This document shows positions 50,654-59,719 of a DNA stretch of 64,000 bases, piece by piece. The DNA is from JALYNX01 sp963746905. GTDB taxonomy: Bacteria > Actinomycetota > Acidimicrobiia > Spongiisociales > ZC4RG35. Each line of letters begins with the position of its first letter. Positions within the stretch are counted from its first letter, which is position 1. A model generated the notes under the pieces. The model did no database searches. It worked only from the letters and a program-made list of their open reading frames with translations, and was not told where the DNA came from. The translations under genes were made by a program, and so were the position numbers. The DNA lies in contig CAVVCY010000001.1 of NCBI GenBank assembly GCA_963746905.1, positions 124,001-188,000 on the forward strand, given 5' to 3'.

Positions 50654-51751
50654 ATGGCAGACCGTTCGACTGCCGAGCGTTGGTTGGCCGCTCTGACCAA
50701 TTCGCCGACCGCATCCGGGTATGAGGATGCAGTCATCCGGCTGGTTCGGGCCTGGGTCGGGAGACGGGAAGACCTCAAGCTTCGCAGCGATGCCGGAGGC
50801 AACCTCCTGATCACGCAGAAGGGACGTCGGATCCGGTCCCCGGTTGTGGCGGTGGCTCATATGGACCACCCGGCTTTCGTGATCACGTCGGTGGAGGGCC
50901 GTGAAGCCCGATTCGAGTTCCGGGGTGGAGTTCGACCCGAGTATTTCGAGGGCGCCCGGGTGACTTTGCATACCTCCGGTTCGACGACCGGCGGCGTGGT
51001 CATGACACATCACCCGAAGACCGGCACCGGTTCGATCCAGGTGACAGGCAGCGGGGTTGTCGTTCCAGGAACGATCGCAACCTGGTCCCTGGCCAAGCGT
51101 CGATCGAAAGCCGGGCACTTCGCGGCTCCCGCCTGCGACGACCTTGCTGGGTGCGCGGCCGCCCTGGCCGCGCTCGATCGGGCACGGCACATCCCCGCAC
51201 TCCGGCACTTCGGCGTGTTGCTCACGAGGGCGGAGGAGATTGGCTTCGTCGGGGCAATTAGCGCCGCAAAGAACGGCACCGTCTCCGTGGAGACCCGATT
51301 GCTGTCCATCGAGGCTTCCAGAGCTTCGGCACATGCTCCGGTTGGAGCCGGCCCCGTGGTCAGAGTGGGAGACGCTTCGACCGTGTTCGACCGGGAGATG
51401 ACCAATCAGATCGGTTGGGCCGCGGCGCGCATGGGTTTGCCGCATCAGCGCAAGTTGATGGCCGGTGGCTCCTGTGAGGCCACGGCTTTCGGTGTCTACG
51501 GGTATCGGGCGGCCGGTCTATGCCTTCCCCTCGAGAACTATCACAACATGGGCCACCTCGACGAGGTCGAGTCCGGATCTGGAGAGGCGACTCCAATGTT
51601 GGAGACCATCGCCCTTTCCGACTTCCACGCTTTGGTCGATCTCCTCTTGTTGGCAGCCGATGCGGTGGACGGTGACGACGGTCTCGAGTCGAGGCTCGAC
51701 CACCTCTATGAAGGCAGCAAGCACCTGCTCGAGCGCAGACCGTTACCGTAA
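50654..51751 (+). CDS. M42-family metallopeptidase
   Basis: 365 residues. AVAHMDHPAFVI holds the first metal His/Asp, APACDDLAGCAAALAALDRA the bridging Asp, LTRAEEIGFVGAISA the catalytic Glu pair and LLSIEASRASAHAP the next. ENYHNMGHLDEVE gives the last His. The family removes N-terminal residues from peptides or acts as deblocking aminopeptidase with two metal ions. It starts 6 bp after sufC, so it is probably in the suf operon, though a link to Fe-S assembly is not obvious. Confidence 0.88.
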   Translation: MADRSTAERWLAALTNSPTASGYEDAVIRLVRAWVGRREDLKLRSDAGGNLLITQKGRRIRSPVVAVAHMDHPAFVITSVEGREARFEFRGGVRPEYFEGARVTLHTSGSTTGGVVMTHHPKTGTGSIQVTGSGVVVPGTIATWSLAKRRSKAGHFAAPACDDLAGCAAALAALDRARHIPALRHFGVLLTRAEEIGFVGAISAAKNGTVSVETRLLSIEASRASAHAPVGAGPVVRVGDASTVFDREMTNQIGWAAARMGLPHQRKLMAGGSCEATAFGVYGYRAAGLCLPLENYHNMGHLDEVESGSGEATPMLETIALSDFHALVDLLLLAADAVDGDDGLESRLDHLYEGSKHLLERRPLP

Positions 51752-51782
51752 GGGCGACGCTCGAAAAGGAGCAGCGACAGGC

Positions 51783-53168
51783 GTGGAACACAGAATCGAA
51801 CGTGACTCGATGGGCGAGGTCGAGGTTCCTGCGGACGCGTACTACGGGGCTTCGACACAGCGGGCGGTTGACAACTTCCCGATTTCCGGGCTTCGTTTCG
51901 GACGTCGCTTCATCTGGGCGCTCGGTTTGCTCAAAGGCTCAGCAGCCAGCGTGGCGGCCCAATTGGGCCACGTCGACGCCGAACGTGGCGCCGCCATCCG
52001 CAAGGCCGCCGACGAGGTGATGGAGGGCTCGCTCGACGCGCACTTCGTGCTCGATATCTTCCAAACCGGGTCGGGCACATCGACCAACACCAATGCCAAC
52101 GAGGTGATAGCCGCTCGGGCCTCCGAATTGTTGATCGCCGGCGCCGAGCCGGTCCATCCCAACGATCAGGTCAACTTCGGTCAGTCGTCAAACGACGTGA
52201 TACCGGCTGCCATTCACATCGCGGCGGTGGCCGCCATCCGGGAGCAGCTGATCCCGGCATTGGATCGTCTGAGCTCGTCGCTAGAGGCCAAGGCGAAAGA
52301 ATTCGCCGATGTGGTGAAGTCGGGCAGGACCCACCTGATGGACGCCACACCGGTCACTCTCGGTCAGGAGTTCGGAGGCTGGGCGACCCAGGTCGCCAAG
52401 GGTTCGGAGCGTCTCGCCAAAGTGCTGCCTGAGTTGGAGGAGCTTGCGCTCGGCGGAACCGCAGTCGGCACCGGGATCAATGCCCCCGTGGGGTTCGCCC
52501 CCGCCGTGATCGCACTCATGGCCGACCGCACCGGATACCCGTTCCGCGAGGCCGACAACCATTTCGAAGCTCAAGGCTCCAAGGACGCAGCTGTGATGGC
52601 GTCCGGGGCACTTAGGACAATTGCCGTCTCGCTATTCAAGATTGCCAACGACATCCGGTTCCTTGGCTCGGGACCGAGCTCTGGCCTGGCGGAGATCAGG
52701 ATTCCCGAGCTTCAGCCAGGCTCCTCGATCATGCCCGGCAAGGTCAATCCGGTGATGTCCGAAATGGTGATGCAGGTCGCCGCTCAGGTGATCGGCAACG
52801 ACACGACCGTTGCCTTTGGAGGGGCCAACGGCAATTTCGAGCTCAACCTCATGATGCCGGTGATCGCCCACAACCTCCTGGAGTCGATCGAGATCCTGGC
52901 CAATGCAGCCGAGGCGTTTCGGGTCAAGTGTGTCGAGGGGATCGAAGCCGACCGTGAGCGGGCCCTCGCCCTCTTGGAGAGGAACGCCATCATCGTTACC
53001 GCCCTCAACCCCCACATCGGTTACGACAACGGGGCCAAGATCGCCAAGGAATCTCTGGCAACGGGTCGTTCGATTCGAGAACTCGTCCTGGAATCAGGTC
53101 TGATGACGGCCGACGAGGTGGACAAGGCCCTCGACTTGAAGAAGCTGACCGAAGGCGGTATCGCGTGA
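51783..53168 (+). CDS. fumC: class II fumarate hydratase
   Basis: 461 residues from GTG 51783 (AAGGAG 11 bases upstream; the frame is open back to 51465 inside the peptidase gene). HRIERDSMGEVEVPADAYYG is the FumC start, QTGSGTSTNTNANEVIA and GRTHLMDATPVTLGQEFGG carry substrate-binding and catalytic His residues, and GSSIMPGKVNPVMSEMVMQV is the fumarase signature loop. It hydrates fumarate to malate in the TCA cycle. Unlike class I fumarase it needs no Fe-S cluster. Confidence 0.95.
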   Translation: MEHRIERDSMGEVEVPADAYYGASTQRAVDNFPISGLRFGRRFIWALGLLKGSAASVAAQLGHVDAERGAAIRKAADEVMEGSLDAHFVLDIFQTGSGTSTNTNANEVIAARASELLIAGAEPVHPNDQVNFGQSSNDVIPAAIHIAAVAAIREQLIPALDRLSSSLEAKAKEFADVVKSGRTHLMDATPVTLGQEFGGWATQVAKGSERLAKVLPELEELALGGTAVGTGINAPVGFAPAVIALMADRTGYPFREADNHFEAQGSKDAAVMASGALRTIAVSLFKIANDIRFLGSGPSSGLAEIRIPELQPGSSIMPGKVNPVMSEMVMQVAAQVIGNDTTVAFGGANGNFELNLMMPVIAHNLLESIEILANAAEAFRVKCVEGIEADRERALALLERNAIIVTALNPHIGYDNGAKIAKESLATGRSIRELVLESGLMTADEVDKALDLKKLTEGGIA

Positions 53169-53187
53169 TTGATGCCGGCCGCCGCCT

Positions 53188-53217
53188 GTTGCTCCCCCCG
53201 CTCCGCAGGGGGACAAC
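53188..53217. repeat. C-run/G-run hairpin, dispersed intergenic element
   Basis: GTTG(C)TCCCCC...GGGGGACAAC folds into a stem with one bulge. The core TCCCCCCGCTCCGCAGGGGG matches elements at 35278 and 45646. It lies between convergent fumC and sufU and probably serves as a terminator. Confidence 0.6.
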
Positions 53218-53220
53218 GCC

Positions 53221-53664
53221 TTAGCCCTCCAGGGCCTCCGCCAACACGTTCCACGCCAGGCTGGCGCACTTGATCCGGACCGGGTACTGGCGCACCCCTT
53301 CCAGGGCCTCCAAGTCGCCCAACGAGGCTCCCGGGTGATCGTGGTCCACGTGGGGGTCGATGCCGTCTTCGAGTGACATCAGACCGCGGAACTTGGCAGT
53401 CAACTCTGCGATCTCGGCACGGCTCTTGCCTTTGATCGCCTCACTCATCATCGACGCCGATGAGAGGCTGATCGAGCATCCCTGACCGTCGATTGCGACC
53501 GACCCAACCTTGTCCCCTTCGTACATGAGCTCGATGGTGATGTCGTCGCCACAGAGCGGGTTGACGCCCTGCGCCTTGGCATCCGGCGAGTCGAGGTGGC
53601 CCTTGTTGCGAGGCGTCCGATAGTGATCCAGGATCACTTCCCGGTAGAGGTCTTCGAGGCTCAT
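53221..53664 (-). CDS. sufU: SUF scaffold/sulfur acceptor
   Basis: 147 residues: YREVILDHYRTPRNKGHLDS at the start, then the three Cys of the SufU site in NPLCGDDITIE, GQGCSISLSSASMM and RIKCASLAWNVL. SufU accepts sulfur from SufS via a zinc-bound thiol. It follows sufS by ATGA. The Asp in CGDD is a further zinc ligand. Confidence 0.93.
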   Translation of the reverse strand: MSLEDLYREVILDHYRTPRNKGHLDSPDAKAQGVNPLCGDDITIELMYEGDKVGSVAIDGQGCSISLSSASMMSEAIKGKSRAEIAELTAKFRGLMSLEDGIDPHVDHDHPGASLGDLEALEGVRQYPVRIKCASLAWNVLAEALEG

Positions 53665-54878
53665 TTCCCAACTCCGAACAGGTCCCGGGCTCGACGTAGT
53701 GCGAGAACCAGAGCATCGATGTCTTCTTCCGTGTTGTACACGTAGAAGCTGGCGCGCGCCGTTGCCGCTACTCCCAGCCTTTGCATCAGTGGTCGAGCGC
53801 AGTGGTGACCAGATCGGACAGACACCCCTTCCTCGTCCAGGATTGTCGCCAGGTCGTGGGCATGGACCTCGTCCATGGTCATCGATATCACCCCGCCACG
53901 ATCGATGGTGTTGGGAGGCCCCTGGATCTTCAGCCCAGGCACATCACCGAGTCGGTCGAGCGCCACTTCGGTTAGGGCGCGGTCGTGCTCGAAGATCTTG
54001 TCCATTCCGATCGATTCCAGATAGTCGATAGCGGCATGGAGGCCGACTGCCTCGATGATCGGAGGAGTTCCGGCTTCGAAACGATGCGGTATCTCTGCCC
54101 AGGTGGAGTGTTGGAGGGTGACCTCGGAGATCATCTCCCCTCCGTATTCGTAGGGCTCGGCTTCCTGAAGGGCTTCCATCTTGCCCCATAGGATCCCGAT
54201 TCCGGTCGGCCCCAGCATCTTGTGGGAAGAAAAGGCGACGAAGTCGGCGCCAAGTTCGTCGACCTTGACCGGCGCATGTGGAATCAGCTGTGCTGCGTCG
54301 ACCACCACCCGTGCCCCGTGGGCATGGGCCACGTCTGCGATCTGGCGGACCGGCGGAATCGTGCCCAGCACATTGGACATCCCTGTGACGGCCACGATCT
54401 TCACGTCCGGGCCCATCTTCTGCTGATACGCCTCCATGTCGAGGCGAAAGTCGTCGGTGACCGGGATGTGATCGAGGGTCGCTCCGGTGCGTTTGGCCAC
54501 GATCTGCCAGGGGACGAGGTTGGCGTGGTGCTCCATCTCGGTGGAGAGGATCCGGTCGCCCTCCTTCAGGTTCTCCAGCCCCCAGCCAAAGGCGACCGTG
54601 TTGAGCGAGGTGGTTGCTCCACGAGTGAAAATGACCTCACGAGGGTCCTTGACCCCAAGGAATTCGGCCACCCGGTTGCGGGCAGCCTCATAGGCGTCAG
54701 TGGAGGCGACGGAGAGCTTGTAGGCGCCGCGGTGGACGTTCGCATAAGAGGTCCTGGCGAACCGATCCATCGCTTCGAGAACAGGGATCGGCTTCTGCGA
54801 TGAAGCGCCGGAGTCGAGAAAATGGACGCCGTCAGCAAGGACGGGGAAGTCGGCTTTGAGATGCGATAGGTCGATCAC
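53661..54878 (-). CDS. sufS: cysteine desulfurase
   Basis: 405 residues from GTG 54878. FTRGATTSLNTVAFGWG, DAAQLIPHAPVKV, the PLP Lys in AFSSHKMLGPTGIGILWGKM and the catalytic Cys loop VSVRSGHHCARPLM are all present. It supplies persulfide from cysteine to SufU. It begins two bases after the second sufC stop, so sufC-sufS-sufU is one operon. Confidence 0.95.
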   Translation of the reverse strand: MIDLSHLKADFPVLADGVHFLDSGASSQKPIPVLEAMDRFARTSYANVHRGAYKLSVASTDAYEAARNRVAEFLGVKDPREVIFTRGATTSLNTVAFGWGLENLKEGDRILSTEMEHHANLVPWQIVAKRTGATLDHIPVTDDFRLDMEAYQQKMGPDVKIVAVTGMSNVLGTIPPVRQIADVAHAHGARVVVDAAQLIPHAPVKVDELGADFVAFSSHKMLGPTGIGILWGKMEALQEAEPYEYGGEMISEVTLQHSTWAEIPHRFEAGTPPIIEAVGLHAAIDYLESIGMDKIFEHDRALTEVALDRLGDVPGLKIQGPPNTIDRGGVISMTMDEVHAHDLATILDEEGVSVRSGHHCARPLMQRLGVAATARASFYVYNTEEDIDALVLALRRARDLFGVGK

Positions 54879-54880
54879 AA

Positions 54881-55636
54881 CTAGGTCAACACGCTCCGGA
54901 ACGAATCGTATCCCTCCTCTTCGAGACGGGCGGCCAACTCGGGCCCACCGCTCTCGAGAACCCGGCCGTCCATGAAGATGTGGACCTGATCGGGGGTTAC
55001 GTAGTCCAAGAGCCGCTGATAGTGGGTGATGATCAGGAAGCCACGCTCCGGTCCGGTCAGCTTGTTGACGCCGTCAGCCACCGTGCGCAGGGCGTCGATA
55101 TCGAGCCCGGAGTCGGTCTCGTCCATGATCGCCAGTTCCGGCTCGAGCACGGCCATCTGCAGAACCTCGTTGCGCTTCCGCTCCCCACCTGAGAAGCCTT
55201 CGTTGAGGTAGCGGTCGGCAAAGGACGATTCCATGCCCAACTCCGTCATGGCGTCCATCACCTTGAGGCGCAGCTCCAGCACCGTGAGGTCGACACCGGT
55301 GCGATTGGACAAGGCTTGACGCAGGAACTGAATGACCGAGACGCCGGGTATTGCCTCGGGATGTTGAAAGGCAAGGAACATCCCAGCGGCGCCGCGTTGA
55401 TAAGAGGGTGTGGCCGTGATGTCTTCGCCGCGATAGAGGATCCGGCCTTTGGTGACCTTGTAACCAGGGTGACCCATCAACACTGAGGCCAATGTCGACT
55501 TGCCTGAGCCGTTGGGCCCCATCAGAGCGTGGATCTCACCGTGATCGACTGTCAGATCGACCCCGCGCAGGATCTCCACGTCCTTCGCAGACGCGTGCAG
55601 ATTCTCGATTTGGAGGAGAGGGGCGGTGTCGCTCAC
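54881..55636 (-). CDS. sufC: SUF system ATPase, copy 2
   Basis: 251 residues from GTG 55636, 7 bp after a TACCAT box (leaderless type); the frame upstream to 55690 is probably not translated. Walker A GPNGSGKST, signature GFSGGERKRNEVLQMAVLEP, Walker B LAIMDETDSGLDIDALRTVA and H-loop IITHYQRLLDYVTPDQVHIF. The sequence is more typical SufC than the copy at 49847. It leads the operon with sufS and sufU. Confidence 0.93.
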   Translation of the reverse strand: MSDTAPLLQIENLHASAKDVEILRGVDLTVDHGEIHALMGPNGSGKSTLASVLMGHPGYKVTKGRILYRGEDITATPSYQRGAAGMFLAFQHPEAIPGVSVIQFLRQALSNRTGVDLTVLELRLKVMDAMTELGMESSFADRYLNEGFSGGERKRNEVLQMAVLEPELAIMDETDSGLDIDALRTVADGVNKLTGPERGFLIITHYQRLLDYVTPDQVHIFMDGRVLESGGPELAARLEEEGYDSFRSVLT

Positions 55637-55693
55637 GTGGTCAATGGTATTTGCACTATGGGTGTAGGGGAAACTCGTAATACGTGACACGTA

Positions 55694-56185
55694 CTACGTA
55701 CTAGGTATCGCGATCTTGACCCAGGTCGGTTGAGCCAGGCGGTCGAGCTCTTCGATCGAAATCGGGAACACCGTGGTTGGGGTCCCCGCTGCGGCCCACA
55801 CCGGGTCGTGTCTGCGCAGGGCGGGGTCGGCGAACACCCGGACCGGGGTGACATGTCCAAACGGGGGAGTGCCCCCCGCCGCATAGCCGGTCGCTGCCCG
55901 CACCTCCTCCAGGGATGCTCGTCGTGATTCTTTGGCGCCGGCGATCGAAGCCAGGGCCGCGGTATCCAGCCGAAGATCGCCAGGGACGAGGGCAACAACG
56001 GGCTCCTCTTCGCCCGATTCGTCGATGAGCACGAACACCAGAGACTTCACAATTGCCGCCACCGGGCATCCGATGGCGGACGCAGCGTCTTCGGCAGTCT
56101 TGGTTCCCTCCGGGAAGACCTTGACGTGCTCGGTGAAGTCCTGATGGTCGGCCATCAGGCGCTGGCTGGCCTCAGGCAGCCCCAT
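55694..56185 (-). CDS. YbaK/EbsC-family aminoacyl-tRNA deacylase
   Basis: 163 residues from ATG 56185, overlapping the upstream stop (TGATG). EDAASAIGCPVAAIVKSLVF contains the substrate-binding Lys, then LVPGDLRLDTAALASIAGAK and GYAAGGTPPFGHVTPVRVFA (the GGxxP loop). These proteins hydrolyse misacylated tRNA such as Cys-tRNA(Pro). It is the last gene of the LLM-tyrA-LLM-ybaK operon. Confidence 0.88.
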   Translation of the reverse strand: MGLPEASQRLMADHQDFTEHVKVFPEGTKTAEDAASAIGCPVAAIVKSLVFVLIDESGEEEPVVALVPGDLRLDTAALASIAGAKESRRASLEEVRAATGYAAGGTPPFGHVTPVRVFADPALRRHDPVWAAAGTPTTVFPISIEELDRLAQPTWVKIAIPST

Positions 56186-57099
56186 CAACCGCAGACCAGC
56201 TCGACGGTCTCGGCCAACCCGTCGTAGTCGACGAGGTCGAGCCACTGCAGGTAGATCCGTTCCACGCCGGCCGCCTCGAGGGCCGCCACTCTCTCAGCAG
56301 CCTGGTCGGGGACGCCGAAGATCTCACCGGAGCTCTCCCAATCCTTCTCCACCTCGGCCGGGCTCAAGCCACCACCGAAGCGTGTCGCGAAGGCGTCGAG
56401 CCGACGCCGGTAGTCGGCCTGGGTTGCCCCCACCACCGCTGGCCCCATCACCGTCGCCTCGACCGGGCGATCGTCTGCTGCCTCTCTCATCACGTCGATC
56501 TTGACTCGAGCCTCATCGGGAGAGCAGATGAAGAAGTTGTATTCGTCGGCCCTGGTGCCGGCGAGACGGGGCGTCCGGTTCTTCCCGTCTCCGCCGATTA
56601 CGAGGCGGAGACCCGTTGGCTTCGGGCTCACTTCGGCATCGAGCCTGTAGTACTGGCCCTCGAAGCTCGCCCGGCCCGGGCCAAACGCGGCGGCAAGGTA
56701 ATCGAGAGCCTCCTCGAAGCGGGCCCAGCGCTCCGAAGACTCGGGAAAGGAAATCCCTAGGGACGTGTGCTCGAAGTCCATCCACCCGGTGCCGACGCCG
56801 AGGTCGAAGCGACCTCCCGACATCTGATCGATGGTGGCTGCGTTCTTGGCGATGACCGCCGGATGCCGGAATGTGATTGGCGTCACCAGCACGCACAGCC
56901 GAACAGTTGAGGTTTCCCGGGCGAGCCCAGCGAGGGTTGCGAAGGCGTCAGTTGCCGCCGGGGTCGGCTCTCGCTTGGTCAGGAAGTGGTCACAGCGCGC
57001 AAAGGAGACAAGGTTCTTGGCCTCAGAGAGCCGGGCCGCGGCCAACAACTGGTCGTAGGTTCCTCCCAGATGAGGCTCGGTCATTATCGAGAACTTCAT
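56185..57099 (-). CDS. LLM-class F420-dependent oxidoreductase (copy 1)
   Basis: 304 residues. MKFSIMTEPHLGGTYDQLLA starts a luciferase-like barrel; LCVLVTPITFRHPAVIAKNA and GRFDLGVGTGWMDFEHTSLG are typical of F420-dependent members in actinobacteria, with RLVIGGDGKNRTPRLAGTRA near the cofactor phosphate site. The substrate is not predictable. ATGA-coupled to tyrA upstream. It is a distant paralogue of the 58128 product. Confidence 0.88.
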   Translation of the reverse strand: MKFSIMTEPHLGGTYDQLLAAARLSEAKNLVSFARCDHFLTKREPTPAATDAFATLAGLARETSTVRLCVLVTPITFRHPAVIAKNAATIDQMSGGRFDLGVGTGWMDFEHTSLGISFPESSERWARFEEALDYLAAAFGPGRASFEGQYYRLDAEVSPKPTGLRLVIGGDGKNRTPRLAGTRADEYNFFICSPDEARVKIDVMREAADDRPVEATVMGPAVVGATQADYRRRLDAFATRFGGGLSPAEVEKDWESSGEIFGVPDQAAERVAALEAAGVERIYLQWLDLVDYDGLAETVELVCG

Positions 57100-58121
57100 G
57101 CTTGCTCCTCTACCTGGAACCCTTCCTGTGCCAGCGCAGCTTTGAGCGGCACCACCTCATCAGGCTTGACCGAGATGGTCAGGATGCCGCCGCCTCCGTG
57201 CACCGCGTGGCGAAGCTGGAGGTCACGGACGTCGACCCCGCTCGTCCTCAGAGCTTGACCCACCAGAGCGATCTCACCGGGTCGGTCGGAAAGTATCACT
57301 TCCACGCCGGCCACTGGAGGTGCCATCTCTGCTCTTCTCGATCTGGCCCGATCGAGACTTCGGGCGACTGCGTCGAGGTTCCCCGTCTCGATCTCGGCAC
57401 GGAGTGTCTCCAGGTTGTCGATCAAGCTGTCCAGGGCTTCACCGACGGATTCCGAGTTCGCCGCCAGCACCTCGGGCCACCATGCGGACTCGGCGGAGGC
57501 CACCCTGGTCAGATCCCGGAAAGAGCCCGAGACGAGATCGGCGTTGTCCGGATTGGCGGCCACCAAATCGACGAGGGCCACAGCGAGCAGGGTGGGGAGG
57601 TGAGAGATGGCCGCCACGACCCGATCGTGATGGTCCGCGGACATGACCACGGGGTTGGCTCCGATGGATGCCACGATCTCGTGCATCGTCGCCAGGTCCT
57701 CGATGCCTGCTTGGTCATCGCAGAGAATCCAGGCGGCGCCGCGGAACAACGAGCCCGATGCCGCACCGGGGCCGGCATGTTCCCTTCCCGCCATTGGGTG
57801 CCCGCCGACAAAGCGAAGGTGGGGAGGCACCCCGTGGACGATTGGCAGCTTGACACTGGTGACGTCGGTGACGAGGGCATCAGTCTCCAGATGGCGCATC
57901 GTGTCGAGGTTGGCCGAGAGCGGGCCGGCAAGGATCACTAGATCTGCCCCCTCGATCGCGGCGAGCATCGAATCGGCCAGGTCTACGGCGCCCCGCTCGG
58001 AAGCCACTGCCAGTGCCTCCGCGGACGGGTCCCACCCCGTGGTCGCCCACCCCTGGTCGCGCAAAGCCAGGCCGATCGAGGCTCCGATCAGCCCGGTCCC
58101 AATGATGGCTGCCTGTGGCAC
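57096..58121 (-). CDS. tyrA: prephenate dehydrogenase with C-terminal ACT domain
   Basis: 341 residues from GTG 58121. Rossmann motif AAIIGTGLIGASIGLALRDQ, DLVILAGPLSANLDTMRHLE, GGHPMAGREHAGPGAA (substrate His), VAAISHLPTLLAVALV (a second conserved His) and a C-terminal ACT domain (about 265-341: VEVILSDRPGEIALVGQALR). It makes 4-hydroxyphenylpyruvate for tyrosine; the ACT domain would sense the product. Unusually it sits between two LLM oxidoreductase genes. Confidence 0.93.
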   Translation of the reverse strand: MPQAAIIGTGLIGASIGLALRDQGWATTGWDPSAEALAVASERGAVDLADSMLAAIEGADLVILAGPLSANLDTMRHLETDALVTDVTSVKLPIVHGVPPHLRFVGGHPMAGREHAGPGAASGSLFRGAAWILCDDQAGIEDLATMHEIVASIGANPVVMSADHHDRVVAAISHLPTLLAVALVDLVAANPDNADLVSGSFRDLTRVASAESAWWPEVLAANSESVGEALDSLIDNLETLRAEIETGNLDAVARSLDRARSRRAEMAPPVAGVEVILSDRPGEIALVGQALRTSGVDVRDLQLRHAVHGGGGILTISVKPDEVVPLKAALAQEGFQVEEQA

Positions 58122-58127
58122 GATCGG

Positions 58128-59042
58128 TCAGCCCCGGTACGCGTCGTAGACGATGTCGAGAGCGTCGAGGTCAGGCATGAAGATCTGCATGTAGAAACGC
58201 TGACAGCCTGCTTCCTCGAGGGCCGCGACCATCTCCGCAGGTTTCGATCCCGACCCGTGCGGATAACCCCGTTCTGAATAGACGGTCTCGATCCGTTCAG
58301 GTGTCGACTTGGTCCTCGCTGCATGCTTCTCGAGGAGGTGGCGGTAATCGCTCTCCTTCCGAGCCGCCACCGCAGGCCCGGCCATGGAGAGAAAGATCGA
58401 GTCCGGATCGCGATCGGTTTCTGCTGCCGCGGTGCGTGCCGTAGTCGCTCGCTGCACGTACTCATCAGGATGACAGGCGTAGATGTTGAATTCGTCGGCG
58501 TAGAGCCCGGCCAATCGTGGGGTCTTCCGGGCGCCGCCGCCACCGACCAACAGCCTGACGTTGGCGGGGTGGGGGTGGGGGTCGAAATCTGCCAGTTGGT
58601 AGTGCGATCCCTTGAAAGACCTGGCCTCGGGCATCAGGGCCGCCCTGAGATAGGCGAGGCATTCGTCGAGCATCTCGTAACGGACCTTCCTGTCCGGGTA
58701 GTCGATCCCATAGAGCTCGAATTCCTCATCGAGCCAGCCCACCCCGACCCCCATGGTGAACCGGCCGCTTGAGATCTCATCCAGGGTCACCGCCATTTTG
58801 TAGAGGACTGCTGGATGGCGAAAAGTCACCGGGGAGAGGAGCGACACCAACTCGAGGCTGGTGGTCTCCCGGGCGAGAGCGGCGAGATGTACGAGATGGT
58901 CATACGCCTCCCGACTCGGGTCGTCTCCCCGTTCCAGATAGTGGTCGGGAAGCGCAATCGCCGAAAGCCCACGCTTCTCCGCCCATTGCGCCGTAGCCAG
59001 GACCACATCCCACGATCCTCGATTTTGTATGGCGAATTCCAT
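58128..59042 (-). CDS. LLM-class F420-dependent oxidoreductase (copy 2)
   Basis: 304 residues. MEFAIQNRGSWDVVLATAQW, LELVSLLSPVTFRHPAVLYK, GRFTMGVGVGWLDEEFELYG and RLLVGGGGARKTPRLAGLYA parallel the 56185 product motif for motif, and both are exactly 304 residues, so they are an old duplication around tyrA. A TAGGCT box lies 9 bp before the ATG at 59042. The operon runs to ybaK. Confidence 0.88.
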   Translation of the reverse strand: MEFAIQNRGSWDVVLATAQWAEKRGLSAIALPDHYLERGDDPSREAYDHLVHLAALARETTSLELVSLLSPVTFRHPAVLYKMAVTLDEISSGRFTMGVGVGWLDEEFELYGIDYPDRKVRYEMLDECLAYLRAALMPEARSFKGSHYQLADFDPHPHPANVRLLVGGGGARKTPRLAGLYADEFNIYACHPDEYVQRATTARTAAAETDRDPDSIFLSMAGPAVAARKESDYRHLLEKHAARTKSTPERIETVYSERGYPHGSGSKPAEMVAALEEAGCQRFYMQIFMPDLDALDIVYDAYRG

Positions 59043-59075
59043 CCCGCAGCGAGCCTAGAAGTTTCGGCCAGCCTT

Positions 59076-59636
59076 TCAGCCGACGGCGGCCGCGTCTTCG
59101 AGGAGGGCCCGGGCGTGAGCTGCCACGTCGAAATTGGGATCGAGCACGCGATGAAGTGCGATGCCGTTGAGCGCCAGGACCAACGTCTCGGCGCGACGCG
59201 TCGCATGCTCATCGGCGACGTCGGGGGCGTGGCGTTGGATGGCGGATGCGAAACGTCGAACCCGCCCCTCGTGATGCCTCAGTAGACGGCCCCTCAATTC
59301 GGGGTTGGTGGCAGCACCGGAGACCGCGATCCGGATGTAGACCCGTGCCAGTGCGGGCTGCTCGACAAGGAAGCGCTCGTAAGCATCGACAAGCTCACCC
59401 AGAGTGTCGGTCCCCTGCCCCTGGGGATCGGGGTCGACGGCATCGATCGCCTCGCGGACGACAGTCAGAATCGCTTGTTCCTTCGAATCGAACAGGTTGT
59501 AGAAGCTCCCGGGGAGCACTCCGGCTTCGTCGCAGATCGCTTTGATCGTTGTCCCCTCGAGGCCCTTGCCCGCGATCAAGGTGCGGGTGGCGTCGAGGAT
59601 CCGATCGTTGGTCTCGAGGCCTGCCTTGTAGCGCAT
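59076..59636 (-). CDS. TetR-family transcriptional regulator
   Basis: 186 residues. HTH: NDRILDATRTLIAGKGLEGT, then TIKAICDEAGVLPGSFYNLF. The C-terminal part has ATNPELRGRLLRHHEGRVRR and ALNGIALHRVLDPN. A TACCGT box 7 bp before ATG 59636 suggests a leaderless transcript. It is divergent from the acyl-CoA dehydrogenase gene, with inverted TTGAG/CTCAA repeats in the gap, and so probably controls that gene and itself (FadR-like logic). Confidence 0.88.
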   Translation of the reverse strand: MRYKAGLETNDRILDATRTLIAGKGLEGTTIKAICDEAGVLPGSFYNLFDSKEQAILTVVREAIDAVDPDPQGQGTDTLGELVDAYERFLVEQPALARVYIRIAVSGAATNPELRGRLLRHHEGRVRRFASAIQRHAPDVADEHATRRAETLVLALNGIALHRVLDPNFDVAAHARALLEDAAAVG

Positions 59637-59643
59637 GAGGGAA

Positions 59644-59698
59644 ACGGTAGCTCTCAGCCTTACATTGAGCGTTCATACAAATTAGAGTTATCACTCAA
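59644..59698. promoter_or_regulatory. divergent promoter region with TetR-type palindromes
   Basis: The minus-strand -10 TACCGT is 59649-59644. TGAGCGTTCA (59666-59675) is a near-palindrome of the TetR type, and outer arms TTGAG (59665-59669) and CTCAA (59694-59698) frame the region. It would control both the tetR and acyl-CoA dehydrogenase genes. Confidence 0.4.
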
Positions 59699-59719
59699 AG
59701 ATTGGGAGCAGGTAGTCGG

